Part shown: positions 32,001 to 42,038 of the stretch, piece after piece
Layout: every line of letters begins with the position of its first letter
Position numbering within the stretch: the first letter of the stretch is position 1
DNA from: Cardiocondyla obscurior
Lineage: Eukaryota; Arthropoda; Insecta; Hymenoptera; Formicidae
Length of the DNA: 64,000 nucleotides
Direction: 5' to 3'
NCBI RefSeq assembly: GCF_019399895.1
Contig: NW_027228806.1
Coordinates: 1 to 64,000 of the forward strand
Position numbers and translations under genes: made by a program
The notes under the pieces: generated by a model
The model's database searches: none
Told to the model about the DNA's origin: nothing
What the model saw: the letters and a program-made list of their open reading frames with translations, nothing else

Positions 32001-32857
32001 TGCGCGATTACATCGAGCTCAACACGCGACATCGAACTCGCGCGACCAATGATTTCGAGAAAAATTTGTTTAAACTTATGAACAATGCGGTGTTTGGTAA
32101 AACGATGGAGAACGTACGAAATCGCGTCGACGTTCGATTGCTCTCGCAGTGGGACGGTCGGTACGGTGTGGAAGCGATGATCGCCAAACCTAATTTTCAC
32201 AGTAGAAGTGTATTCGCGGAAAATTTGGTGGCTGTGGAATTGCGTAAACTCGAGGTAAAATTCGCTAAGCCGATATACGTTGGTATGTCTACTGACATAT
32301 CTAAGGTGTGTTTGTACGAGTTTCATCACGAGTACATGTTACCAACTTTTGGAGACAAATGTAGCGTCATGTATACCGACACGGATAGTCTCGTGTACAG
32401 CGTCCAGTGTGACGATGTATACGAGATGATGAAGCGTGATATCGCTCGGTTCGACACGAGCGACTATCCACCTGATAACGCGTACGGTATGCCTCTCGCG
32501 AACAAAAAAATACCAGGTTTAATGAAGGATGAGTGCAACGGTGCGATTGTTACAGAATTTGTAGGACTCAGAGCGAAAATGTACGCGATCAAGGTGGACG
32601 GTAAAAGTGACACTAAAAAAGCAAAAGGTGTAAAGAGTGGAGTCGTGGCGCGAACTATAACGTTTGACGATTATGTCAAGTGTCTCGAGAATGAGATTGC
32701 TATGACTCGCGACCAATCGTGTGTAAGATCGAAATTGCATCAAGTGTACACCGTATCCGAGACAAAGATCGCTTTGAGTCCGTATGATGACAAGCGATAT
32801 CTCGTGCCAGACTCGACCAACACCTTACCATGGGGTCATTATCGCATACCTCTATAA
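29033..32857 (+). CDS. polB: Protein-primed family B DNA polymerase, spliced, intact
   Basis: Exon 1 29033-30201 (ATG at 29033 or 29048), donor GTACGT, acceptor TTTTATTTTAG, exon 2 30268-32857; 1247 aa from the second ATG. The N-terminal 380 residues include a domain with CVKSMDDKCLAWSVVAALYP, typical of Polinton polymerases upstream of the exonuclease. The splice joins CD to RC, creating a C-x2-C-...-H-x4-C zinc finger at the junction. Exonuclease motifs: YADLEC (Asp439), NLSGYD (581-586), YLKTD (Asp745). Polymerase motifs: DVNNLYG (842), KLMNNAVFG (987), YTDTDS (1087), KMY (1155). Replicates the element from protein-primed ends. The intron and left-copy frameshift are the only oddities. Confidence 0.95.
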
Positions 32858-33224
32858 TTATATATGTATTACAGATGTATCAAATGTATTATAGATTGCG
32901 TTAATGTATTATAGATTGCGTTAATGTATACAGTACACATGTATGTAGTATACAGTACACATGTACGCAGTATGCAGTACACATGTACGCAGTATGCAGT
33001 ACACATGTACGCAGTACACATGTACGCAGTATGCAGTATGTAGTATGCAGTATGTAGTATGTAGTATGCAGTATGTAGTATGCAGTTTTATATTTTATTA
33101 TTTTAAATACATCGAATCGCATATAAATGTGTAAAATAATAAGGATATACATCTATGCAGTATATAGTTTTTATTTTTAAATACATTGAATCGCATATAC
33201 ATGTGTAAAAATAAAAAAACTTTA
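32858..33224. repeat. Tandem repeats between polymerase and integrase, right copy
   Basis: GTACGCAGTATGCAGTACACAT and GTAGTATGCAGTAT units; shorter and differently arranged than at 14480-14715. No gene. Confidence 0.75.
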
Positions 33225-34178
33225 TTAAACGATGCTGTTTTTGTCGATCCATGAATTGTGTGATCCATCAAATCCCAACCATTTCACGTAGACCTTGTCA
33301 CCCTTCTTACGCAGAACCTTCTCCACCAGATATACGTCCGGATGTGTCGCGCGGTGCAACTCATGCTCGTAGAACGCTCCGGCTATCGCCTCACCGCGAT
33401 AATCCTCGAGCAGATAGGTTGCTGGATTGGTTTGCTGCACCTTGACGATCGTGAAAACCTCGGTGGTCCAATTTGGAGTGTATCCCTTTTCGAAAATCAT
33501 TTTAAACTTGCTCACGCGTACTTTATCACCGACCCTGAATTTGGCCGGAGCGGCTATCTTTATCGCGCTGTACACGGTGTCAAGAAGTTTCTTGGCGATC
33601 TCAGGTGTCACGTCGATGGGCCGCATGCCGATCGTTCGATGCTTGCGCCTATTATACTCGTCTACGAGACGCGGTAGCGCGTCGCACCACTCGTAATTGC
33701 CGTTGAGCGTAAACATCTTCCACATAATGTTTTTGAGTGTGCGATTGAATCGCTCAACTACAGACGCCTTTAACACCGAGTACGTTGAGTAATGATTGAC
33801 ACCGCGTTTCGTGAAGAGCCGTTGTACGTCGGTGTTGTAAAACTCTTTTCCCATATCGGTTTGTAAATTTTTCGGACATCGCCCGCTTTTTCGCATCAAC
33901 TCCGCTAAAGCGTCAGCCGTTTCGCTGCCGCCTTTATTCTTCAGCGGTATTGCCCACGCATACTTGCCGAGTACGTCGATGACGGTGAGAATGTAACGGT
34001 AACCTCGGTTGAAACGCGCGTACGGTTGCATCTCGACGATATCAGCCTGCCACAAATCGTCGTATCCCTTGACCACGACGCGTCTTCGCGGAAAGTTTCT
34101 TCTCGCCGGGGCGTGCAACTCGTCAACGAGTCGCCTTTTCTCGGGACCTGCGTCGCTCGACTTGCGCGATCTAGACAT
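33225..34178 (-). CDS. Retroviral-type integrase with chromodomain, right copy
   Basis: Intact 317-aa copy of 13401-14354, with all three acidic catalytic residues and the C-terminal chromodomain. One visible substitution (Tyr to Asp at residue 89). Confidence 0.95.
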   Translation of the reverse strand: MSRSRKSSDAGPEKRRLVDELHAPARRNFPRRRVVVKGYDDLWQADIVEMQPYARFNRGYRYILTVIDVLGKYAWAIPLKNKGGSETADALAELMRKSGRCPKNLQTDMGKEFYNTDVQRLFTKRGVNHYSTYSVLKASVVERFNRTLKNIMWKMFTLNGNYEWCDALPRLVDEYNRRKHRTIGMRPIDVTPEIAKKLLDTVYSAIKIAAPAKFRVGDKVRVSKFKMIFEKGYTPNWTTEVFTIVKVQQTNPATYLLEDYRGEAIAGAFYEHELHRATHPDVYLVEKVLRKKGDKVYVKWLGFDGSHNSWIDKNSIV

Positions 34179-34211
34179 GATCGATTCTGTCGCTCGATTC
34201 CTCCCGGTCGA

Positions 34212-35293
34212 TCAATTTATAATCAAACCCGCCTCGCGCAGTTCCTCGACGATCGACAGAATTTCGTTATCGTGAGCGTTGTGACCGGCTCGACGCGAAG
34301 CATCCAGCAATCGAAGACGATCCACGAGCTCGTTAGGATCGTCCCAGTGCACGTAGTCGATCGCGTGATCGTTTAACGTCATGAGGTGAGGTAATCCTTT
34401 ACCGGAACTTTTTCTTCTCGATTTCCTGGCCGAATCGCCCGACATCAGCGGTGCGATCACCTTCAAATACTTTGAGCCTCTGTTACCCATGACGCGACCG
34501 TCGTCGCTGAAATTTTTTTATGCGCGTTCGTCGATTCGAGTATGCTTTTGTAGTGACGTTTATCCGCCTCGGTGTAAGCAGTTACGTCGGGTACCTTCTT
34601 GAAAATCAACTCATACAGACCTTCCGTTCCAGGATATCTCTTACCAGCGATGATTATATCGTCGTTCTTATGGTCGAATTCAACGTGTTTGTTTCCGAGC
34701 ATTACTTTGTTTGTGTCAAAGTATATACCGAAAACGTCGTCGATATTTATTCTTCTGTCACCGCTCGCCGCTTCAAGGTACATCGTTGCCAGCGATACGC
34801 TGGGTCGCGGTGTCGATACGCCAGGTCGCGGCGTCGATATGCCGGACCGCGGCGTTGATGTCCGGGGCCGTGGCGTCGACGGAAGTTCGACGTCTTCGGT
34901 CGTAACGTACGAATCTACGGTCGTATCACTCAATGACGGATTAGCTACGATCGTATCGCCTAACGTTGCCGACGACAACGAATCGTCAAACGTGGCGTTT
35001 AAACGCCGTTCGGGTTTTGGTGTCGACCACAATCGTCGCTCCAGTTTCGGTGTCAATCGCTCCGATTTCGACTCCACCTTCGGTACCGCGATACCGGATT
35101 CCTCGACGGTCTCGACCATCCGCTTTAGAGGTTCGACGATGGGCTTGAGGCGCTTCTCCGACGCGATGTCGGCGTCGATCGTGTCGGTCTTTATAGCTCG
35201 ATGCTTCCTGCGAATCGCCTCGCTCGTCTTCTCGATCTCCCGCGTAATCTTTTCATGCTCGCGCGCGTCATGGTTGTCGTTTCTCCCCGTCAT
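34212..35293 (-). pseudogene. DUF8207-like gene, right copy, frame-broken
   Basis: Same gene as 12285-13367. At 34512-34518 a T-run is seven bases rather than eight, so the frame shifts after TNAHKK and the last 92 codons (GNRGSKYLKVIAPL onward) lie in another frame. A few substitutions follow the break. Confidence 0.75.
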
Positions 35294-35374
35294 ATCGATC
35301 GTATCGCGCGATCCGTTCTCGACGAAGCGTCTTCGACGACTGATTGTCACGCGATATTATCAATCTGTTAAAAA

Positions 35375-36085
35375 TCAACTCGACGGTACCGCAAACACGT
35401 CGAATCCTCGCCTGTATCGCCCGTTGTCGAGCGGACTGTCCTTGTCGATTACCGCGAAACCGTGATCATGTTGCCAGCATTCGCGACACAACGCACTGAA
35501 CTCGTCGTACGACATGTCGGTGTTGACGTGATCGTTGTACACGTGTTTCAGATTGGTTCCGTCCTGTTTGAACAGGATCAGCAGATTTGCGTTATCGCGT
35601 ATTAGATGCTTGGGTATCCTCGCGTACGACTGACACAGATAAAAGCAGTCTACGTTCGAGTGACGACCCATCGCGAAGTACTCCCTCACGGCGTCTTGCT
35701 TGTCGCACGCGATATCGTCGAAGATGAAAATCGAATGCGGAAGTGCCTCACTCGGTGGAACGACGTCGCTGTTGTTGGAAAACGTGAAATAGCCTATCTC
35801 GTCGATCGGTGTCAGCAGATGTTCCAAGTACTGATACTTGGGCTGTTGCAGCGATTTCGAGTACACGTACACGTTCTCGAAACGCAAACCGTGCGGACTT
35901 TCCAACAGACTGATCAGAACGTTCGTTTTACCGCAGTTTGATGGACCGCACACGATCGCGCGCACGGTGTTTGGCAGCATCTCACCGTGCCTGCGTATTT
36001 TCTCTCCCTCGAGACTATCCATTAATCGTAATCTATCGTCACAATTCGCGACGCGTATCGTCTGCGGTTGTCGCACGAATCGCAT
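35375..36085 (-). CDS. Genome-packaging ATPase, right copy
   Basis: 236 aa; Walker A GPSNCGKT and Walker B IFIFDDIA intact. TATA at 36123-36130. Mirrors 11493-12203. Confidence 0.92.
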   Translation of the reverse strand: MRFVRQPQTIRVANCDDRLRLMDSLEGEKIRRHGEMLPNTVRAIVCGPSNCGKTNVLISLLESPHGLRFENVYVYSKSLQQPKYQYLEHLLTPIDEIGYFTFSNNSDVVPPSEALPHSIFIFDDIACDKQDAVREYFAMGRHSNVDCFYLCQSYARIPKHLIRDNANLLILFKQDGTNLKHVYNDHVNTDMSYDEFSALCRECWQHDHGFAVIDKDSPLDNGRYRRGFDVFAVPSS

Positions 36086-36164
36086 CTTGTCCCCGCTGTA
36101 CGGAGACAACCGCTCGCGCGCCTATTTATAGTCGCGCGAACCTGCGAATAGCTCATTAATCGAT

Positions 36165-36446
36165 ATGTATCTCGCGCTGAAACATCCTCTTGACGTGTTG
36201 AACTTAACCGCGGAACAGTTGAGCACCATACCAAAGGACGTGTTACTGCACGTTTGCGGTGATTACATTCATCACGTGTGGGACAAACTTCCCGCGCACT
36301 TGACGGAAGATCCGGAGGTTCGAACCTACCGCAGGTGCCTCGAGCATTACAATCAACCCTGGCAAGAAACGCACATCGACGGACCTGCTCCGTTAATCCG
36401 AGAGTGCGGCGAGTGTCAACGTCGTCTACCGATTCGTCGGAAGTAA
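36165..36446 (+). CDS. 93-aa protein overlapping the PLA2 frame, right copy
   Basis: Identical to the left copy (11132-11413). Its stop, at AAGTAA, lies inside the PLA2 frame, just before the first PLA2 cysteines. Confidence 0.6.
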   Translation: MYLALKHPLDVLNLTAEQLSTIPKDVLLHVCGDYIHHVWDKLPAHLTEDPEVRTYRRCLEHYNQPWQETHIDGPAPLIRECGECQRRLPIRRK

Positions 36447-36955
36447 AGTGCTGCGGCAAGGGTCTGTTGAATCGCGCGATAAACGCCCTTCCCTTCGAAC
36501 TGCACATCCCCGGTTATCAATTTTGTGGCCCGGGAACTCGATTGAAGGAACGCATAGCGAGAGGTGATCGAGGCATCAATCCGTTGGACGAAGCGTGTCG
36601 CGAGCACGACTTGGCGTACGCGCGAAGCAACGATCTCACGGACAGACACGCAGCGGACAGAGAACTCGCCAAGAGAGCGGGAAAACGCGTTATAGCGAGA
36701 GATTCAGGCTTACGTGAGAGAGCCGCCGCAGCAGCCGTGTGGGCTGCGATGAAAGCTAAAACGAAAATTGGCATGGGTATGTCTACTACAACTAGGAAGA
36801 GGTTGAGGACTGTGAGAAACAGAACGATTACGAAGAGGCGGAGAAGTACGATTCGCAAAAACGCATGCTTCCAACAGCAAAGCGCGGCGGCATGCTGCCG
36901 ATTATTCCGATTCTCGGCGCAGTCGGATCGCTTGTCGGTGGAGCTGCGAGTATAG
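36278..36955 (+). CDS. Phospholipase A2-like frame, right copy
   Basis: Contains the calcium loop CGPGTRL and catalytic HD of a parvovirus-type PLA2, used by some viruses to breach endosomal membranes. No ATG before the core. In this arm the frame leaves the pX/protease frame at a run of five A (36857-36861) and ends at 36955 after about 30 unrelated residues. Confidence 0.65.
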   Translation: MGQTSRALDGRSGGSNLPQVPRALQSTLARNAHRRTCSVNPRVRRVSTSSTDSSEVKCCGKGLLNRAINALPFELHIPGYQFCGPGTRLKERIARGDRGINPLDEACREHDLAYARSNDLTDRHAADRELAKRAGKRVIARDSGLRERAAAAAVWAAMKAKTKIGMGMSTTTRKRLRTVRNRTITKRRRSTIRKNACFQQQSAAACCRLFRFSAQSDRLSVELRV

Positions 36956-37506
36956 CGAGAGCTGTAAATGAGAGAAGAGCTGCGCGCGCAGCAGCCGGTG
37001 GATCCGGCGTACATCTGGCCCCGTACAACGGTGGACGGGGTCTCTCTCTCAAGCCGTACAGGTACGGCAGAGGTACGACTGTTGCGAAGAGAGGAAGAAA
37101 AAAAAACGTCGAGAAGACGTTAAAAATGCCCACGGGTGCTACTACGAACGTGCAATTAAATCATCTGGCCAGACGTATGCGCGTTCCTTATTTCAGAGGT
37201 GTATTTATGCGCGACGCCCTACCTACGAGTGGCGCACGTACAAACGAGAGCGGTATCGTGAACCTGGATAACGTGACGGGTCCGGGGACTCACTGGGTAG
37301 CGTACGCCAAAAGGGGAGATCGCGTCGCGTACTTTGACGGCTTCGGTAATCTCCGACCGCCTGTGGAATTGGTGCGATATCTCGGAGTCAACGTCTCATC
37401 GATAGAGTACAATCGACGATCTTATCAAACGTACGATCAGAGTATCTGCGGACAGCTGTGTCTACGTTTTTTAAGTACAATCGACGCGATTACGTTTAAA
37501 AACTGA
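36865..37506 (+). CDS. pX-like / adenain-type protease frame, right copy
   Basis: 213 aa from the ATG at 36865 (MLPTAKRGGMLP). The pX-like part (GAVGSLVGGAASIARAV, then an Arg/Gly stretch) precedes the adenain-like protease with THW, FDGFG and CGQLC catalytic motifs. In the left arm this is continuous with PLA2. Having its own ATG right at the junction, it could be expressed alone. Adenain-type enzymes process capsid and core precursors during virion maturation. Confidence 0.75.
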   Translation: MLPTAKRGGMLPIIPILGAVGSLVGGAASIARAVNERRAARAAAGGSGVHLAPYNGGRGLSLKPYRYGRGTTVAKRGRKKNVEKTLKMPTGATTNVQLNHLARRMRVPYFRGVFMRDALPTSGARTNESGIVNLDNVTGPGTHWVAYAKRGDRVAYFDGFGNLRPPVELVRYLGVNVSSIEYNRRSYQTYDQSICGQLCLRFLSTIDAITFKN

Positions 37507-37542
37507 CGTCGCGACGCACTTTGCCTCAGTATCACTTCAAAC

Positions 37543-38310
37543 ATGTCGATCACGCTCACGTTAACCGGTAGGAGCAGTGTTCTCCATTCGAGCTACTCAC
37601 CGGCGTTGGATCTCAGTGACGGTGATTACGAGCTCGGGCTCACGGACTTTGCGACTTACAACACCATACCGAACGTCGATTCTACGAACAACAAATTTTA
37701 CTATGGCACGGACGGTAAAGAAATTACGATTCCCGAGGGATCGTACGAGATACAGGCCATAGACAAATTTTTGAAACACGCGATGCCGCGACAACGCGAC
37801 ACCGTCGATGGAAATCGTAATGAGAAGAGCGAGAAGAATGAGAAGAATGAGAAGAATGATGATTTCTCGATAGCGATTCGCGCCAACTTCAACACTATGA
37901 AAAGCGAGATCAAATCCGCGTACGTAGTGAACTTTTCAAAACCAAACTCGTTGGGACCGCTTCTCGGATTCTCACCGCATCGCGTACTGCAACCGCGAAA
38001 GTGGCACGAGTCCGACTTACCGATCAATATAATCAATCTGAATATTATTCGCATCGAATGTAACGTAACCGCGGGCGCATACTGCAACGGTGAACGCGTG
38101 CACACGATTCATGAATTTTCACCGAAAGTGCCACCGGGATATAAGATCACGGAAACGCCCACACAGGTCATTTACCTACCGATCATCGTGCGATACGTTA
38201 CGGATCTCACGATACGCGTCACCAACCAAAACGGACGACCGCTCGACTTTCGCGGAGAGGAGATCACCATCAGATTGCACGTGCGACTACAACGACAACG
38301 ACAACGATAA
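37543..38310 (+). CDS. Minor capsid (penton-like) protein, right copy
   Basis: Identical to 9267-10034 in translation; GPLLGFSP motif and KNEKNEKND insert present. Confidence 0.85.
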   Translation: MSITLTLTGRSSVLHSSYSPALDLSDGDYELGLTDFATYNTIPNVDSTNNKFYYGTDGKEITIPEGSYEIQAIDKFLKHAMPRQRDTVDGNRNEKSEKNEKNEKNDDFSIAIRANFNTMKSEIKSAYVVNFSKPNSLGPLLGFSPHRVLQPRKWHESDLPINIINLNIIRIECNVTAGAYCNGERVHTIHEFSPKVPPGYKITETPTQVIYLPIIVRYVTDLTIRVTNQNGRPLDFRGEEITIRLHVRLQRQRQR

Positions 38311-38316
38311 CGTGGC

Positions 38317-38505
38317 ATGTTAATACCGAACGAAACGAGACGCGTTACGACGATCAGTTTCGGTACTGGTACGATTCAACAGCCTGAACCGCGACAACAT
38401 ATCGCTGTAAATAGCGTTGGAAGGATAAGAAGAAGAAGACTAACCGAAACAAACGTTGAATTTCTGAGATCGCTCGGATTCGCTGTGCGAAATAATTTTA
38501 TCTAA
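38317..38505 (+). CDS. 62-aa basic protein, right copy
   Basis: Same as 9072-9260; six-base spacing from the penton stop, three bases before the capsid ATG. Confidence 0.6.
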   Translation: MLIPNETRRVTTISFGTGTIQQPEPRQHIAVNSVGRIRRRRLTETNVEFLRSLGFAVRNNFI

Positions 38506-38508
38506 ACG

Positions 38509-39711
38509 ATGGCCGACATTCTGAATATCCAAGACGAACCGGTCTTCGACGATCGAATCGTCAAGATTGAGACTCACGCATACAATCCGTTTGCCAATAC
38601 GACGTTCGGATACAGCGATGAGATAAGAATACCGATACAGCAACAAGATCTGTACACGCTGCCGCACGAGAGTTTTCTCTACATCGAGGGAAAATTAACG
38701 AAGGGCAAGGTGGTTGCGGGAGCCGACGTGATCCTTGGGGACAACTGTATCGCCTTCATGTTCGATGAGATACGATACGAGCTCGACGGTGTGGAGATCG
38801 ATCGTAACAGAAACGTTGGCGTAACCAGCACGCTGAAAAATTACGCGACCGTTTCATCCGACAGGAGCGTGATTCTGCGGAACGCGGGATGGCTCGGTCC
38901 CACGATCAATGCGAACGGTTACTTCAATTTCTGCGTACCGCTCAACATGCTGCTAGGATTTTGCGAAGACTATAGGCGCGTCGTGATCAATGCTCGTCAC
39001 GAATTGATTCTTATACGAGCGCGCAACGACAACAACTGTCTAGTGGGCAGTTCCGCGCTCGAGCCTAAAGTTGACTTGCTGAAGATACAATGGCGTATGC
39101 CTCATGTACTTTTGAACGAAGTAAAGAAATTGGCGATGTTGCGCACCTTGGAGAGCGGCCGATTCGTCAGTATGGGTTTTCGCTCATGGGATCTGTACGA
39201 GTTTCCGCTACTGCAACTCACGACCAAACACTCATGGGCCATCAAGACCGCCACGCAACTCGAGAAACCTCGATACATTATCTTTGCTCTGCAGACGGGT
39301 CGAAAAAACGTTATGTCTGAAGACAACAGTCGTTTCGACAATTGCAAACTGACCAACGTGAAGCTTTATCTCAATTCAGAGTGCTACCCGTACGACGATA
39401 TGAACCTCGACTTTGGCAAACGTAGATACGCGATTCTCTACGACGCGTACGCGCGTTTTTGCAAAGAATACTACGGCTATGAGTATCTCGAACCGAATCT
39501 CACCGTCACGTCGTTTCTGCTCAACGGTCCGTTCGTCATCATCGACTGCTCGCGTCAAAACGAGTCGGTTAAAACCGCTACCGTGGACGTGAGATTAGAG
39601 TTTGAATGCAAGGACAATGTAGCGCCAAATACCACGGCTTACTGTCTCATCATACACGATCGTTTGGTTCAATACAATCCGTTGACCAACGTTGTACGTA
39701 AGATCACGTAG
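38509..39711 (+). CDS. Major capsid protein, right copy
   Basis: 400 aa, identical in translation to 7866-9068, with the IPIQQQDLYTLP and FLYIEGKL N-terminal signature. Intact. Confidence 0.9.
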   Translation: MADILNIQDEPVFDDRIVKIETHAYNPFANTTFGYSDEIRIPIQQQDLYTLPHESFLYIEGKLTKGKVVAGADVILGDNCIAFMFDEIRYELDGVEIDRNRNVGVTSTLKNYATVSSDRSVILRNAGWLGPTINANGYFNFCVPLNMLLGFCEDYRRVVINARHELILIRARNDNNCLVGSSALEPKVDLLKIQWRMPHVLLNEVKKLAMLRTLESGRFVSMGFRSWDLYEFPLLQLTTKHSWAIKTATQLEKPRYIIFALQTGRKNVMSEDNSRFDNCKLTNVKLYLNSECYPYDDMNLDFGKRRYAILYDAYARFCKEYYGYEYLEPNLTVTSFLLNGPFVIIDCSRQNESVKTATVDVRLEFECKDNVAPNTTAYCLIIHDRLVQYNPLTNVVRKIT

Positions 39712-39730
39712 AAATGATCTTCGACGTGTG

Positions 39731-39738
39731 TATATAAA
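39731..39738 (+). promoter_or_regulatory. TATA box before the TQT-motif gene
   Basis: TATATAAA 89 bp upstream of the ATG at 39827, downstream of the capsid stop; suggests a separate promoter for the 80-aa gene and the genes after it. Confidence 0.4.
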
Positions 39739-39826
39739 GCGGTGAATCGACGAACGTTGCGTATTCACTTCCATTCCGTCGTATGCGTAACGTCGATAGA
39801 GAGAGAGAGAGATTGTCATCGTCGTC

Positions 39827-40069
39827 ATGAAACCATCAAAGTATCAACCGTCTTGTTGGTGCGACAACGCGAGTCGCATGAAGGAAGATAAAGCTACGCA
39901 AACGGATCCTAGACCGACGGATCACTTATTGAACAGAGGAATGACGTATCGAGTGACATCCACGGGAAACACAGTGGTTGACGTAGCCACGCAAACGGAT
40001 AAGAAGTCGCGAAGCGAACGACTTCAGGAACGCGTGACGGATTTTGTCTCGAAGCATTTAAAAAAGTAA
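39827..40069 (+). CDS. 80-aa protein with two TQT motifs, right copy
   Basis: Same as 7508-7750; KATQTD and VATQTD conserved, basic C-terminal helix. Confidence 0.7.
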   Translation: MKPSKYQPSCWCDNASRMKEDKATQTDPRPTDHLLNRGMTYRVTSTGNTVVDVATQTDKKSRSERLQERVTDFVSKHLKK

Positions 40070-40185
40070 TACAATTTGGAAAAGAGGGGGATTAAATTAA
40101 AAGATTGATGAATACGCTCGCGCGTGTTCAGTAACGAAATTTCCTCCGATCGAGTCGCATCGTTATCATCATCATCATCATCATC

Positions 40186-40740
40186 ATGTCCACGCCAACG
40201 TTCGTCGATCTCCAAGGATATCCCATCGGACGACGTTTCATCGTGAAGGAAGCGGCGGTGCTGCGAGGTGGTACCGTTCTTGCGCATTACGTCTTTGCAA
40301 AGCCTATGCCATGGGGTGTTGTATCGCGAGACGACAGACGCCTCGTTACCTGGTTGGTACGAAATCATCACGGTATAGCGTGGGAAGACGGGGACGTTCC
40401 GTACAATCAGGCTAAACGCCAGATCATCAGGGCCCTACAAAACGAGGAAGATTGCTACGATCACGCCATCGTATACGTCAAAAGACTCGAGAAACGCGAT
40501 TGGCTGCGAGATATGCTTGAAGAGGATTATTACGGCGACTATGACGATGGTCACAAATTCTACACGGACAATCTGATCGTCAGAAATATTGAAGATGATT
40601 TCGAACATGTTGAATCACTTAGCGATTTAAACGATTCGAATACTTTCCGCTGTAGGAGACATTCCAAAAATTGCGCCGTGCAAAATGTATTTAAATTGTA
40701 CAATTGGTGGCGTAACCGTCAAAATGATGATAATGTATAA
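40186..40740 (+). CDS. Conserved 184-aa Polinton-linked protein, right copy
   Basis: Same as 6837-7391 with one Gly to Arg change. Preceded by a CATCAT repeat leader. Confidence 0.75.
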   Translation: MSTPTFVDLQGYPIGRRFIVKEAAVLRGGTVLAHYVFAKPMPWGVVSRDDRRLVTWLVRNHHGIAWEDGDVPYNQAKRQIIRALQNEEDCYDHAIVYVKRLEKRDWLRDMLEEDYYGDYDDGHKFYTDNLIVRNIEDDFEHVESLSDLNDSNTFRCRRHSKNCAVQNVFKLYNWWRNRQNDDNV

Positions 40741-41042
40741 TTTTGAATAAACTTTTTTTTCATACTTATACTTCTGCGCCTTTGGATTATTTTACCCCTC
40801 TCCTAATTACCCTCTCTCAATTACCTTCTACCAATCACTTTCTCTTAATTACCCTCTCCGATAATTTGTCTAACTGCGTTTTATATTACCCCACTCTATG
40901 CAAAATTTTAAATAATGAAAGAGGGGATTTTTACAACCGTCCTCGACTCGAGGTACCCTCTGATCGTGCGATCAGTACATTTTTCGCTTTGGCCGCAACA
41001 GCAGCAACGATTACGACAACGTCTACGATTACGAATACGACA

Positions 41043-41758
41043 ATGTATTACACCGAGAGAAATTGCTACAAAGTGCGTCGAATTGATTGCGGTAATGAAC
41101 CCTCCTCATCTCACGAGTAAGTATTTTTTATTATAAAAATTATTTACTTTAAAATTAATATATTAATATTCACGATTGTTCTTATTTAATTTCCAGCGAT
41201 CCACCGAAACGATACGTGACGCGCTTACTATGCAGGCGATACCCGCTGACCCGCACGGGATACAAATATCTCGAGATCGGCGTGAACGTTGGTCCGCGTA
41301 GTTTTGTGGAGATCATCGTAGGCGATAATCGAGGAGATGAATTGTCGATGTTGCTTGACACCTGGAAGGAACTCTGCGAGCATCGATGGACAATTCAGAA
41401 TATGCTTCGCGATCGACCGAAGCAACCATACGACTGTTTGAACATAGGTTCGCTCACAGTGCGAATATGCTATATGAATGAAATGAAACTTGTGCGACTT
41501 GAATCTCTCGACGCACGTATGGCTATGACCGAGGCTACGTTCACGCGAATGTTGGATTTTGATGATTGCGTCGCTTTGAAATTCAACGTACTCACCAAAG
41601 CCCTACCGAAGATCGACGACAAATACGAGCAATTTTGTAAAATCGCTTCCGCATCAAGAAGTCGTACCGAAGCGGTGAGCGCTGTACGCAGCAGCGATTC
41701 CTTCGACGAACAACAAATTATAGATTGTGAAATGCTTGCGATTATAATAAATGTGTAA
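41043..41758 (+). CDS. Spliced 211-aa protein, right copy
   Basis: Exon 1 41043-41116, exon 2 41197-41758; donor GTAAGT, acceptor TTTCCAG. Translation equals the left copy. Function unknown. Confidence 0.7.
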
Positions 41759-42038
41759 GAAAACAGTATAATGAAATATATTGTATCGCATATTTAGAAA
41801 AATATATACTTTGTAGTCTTTATGTAACATTTTTAATTATTTCTATTCCATCCTTCATCTTCTTATAATTGTGAGGCGTAAGTCCACCTCGTGAATCCGC
41901 CTTGTTCGTATGTAACGTATGTATCTGAGAGAGAAAGAAATAAGATAAGGAGGAGCGATTACCCGGGGGTGTGTACAGCGTCACCCGCATTCGAATCGTA
42001 TAAGCGCATAAAAGAATCGTTGATAAACGATAGGCGGC

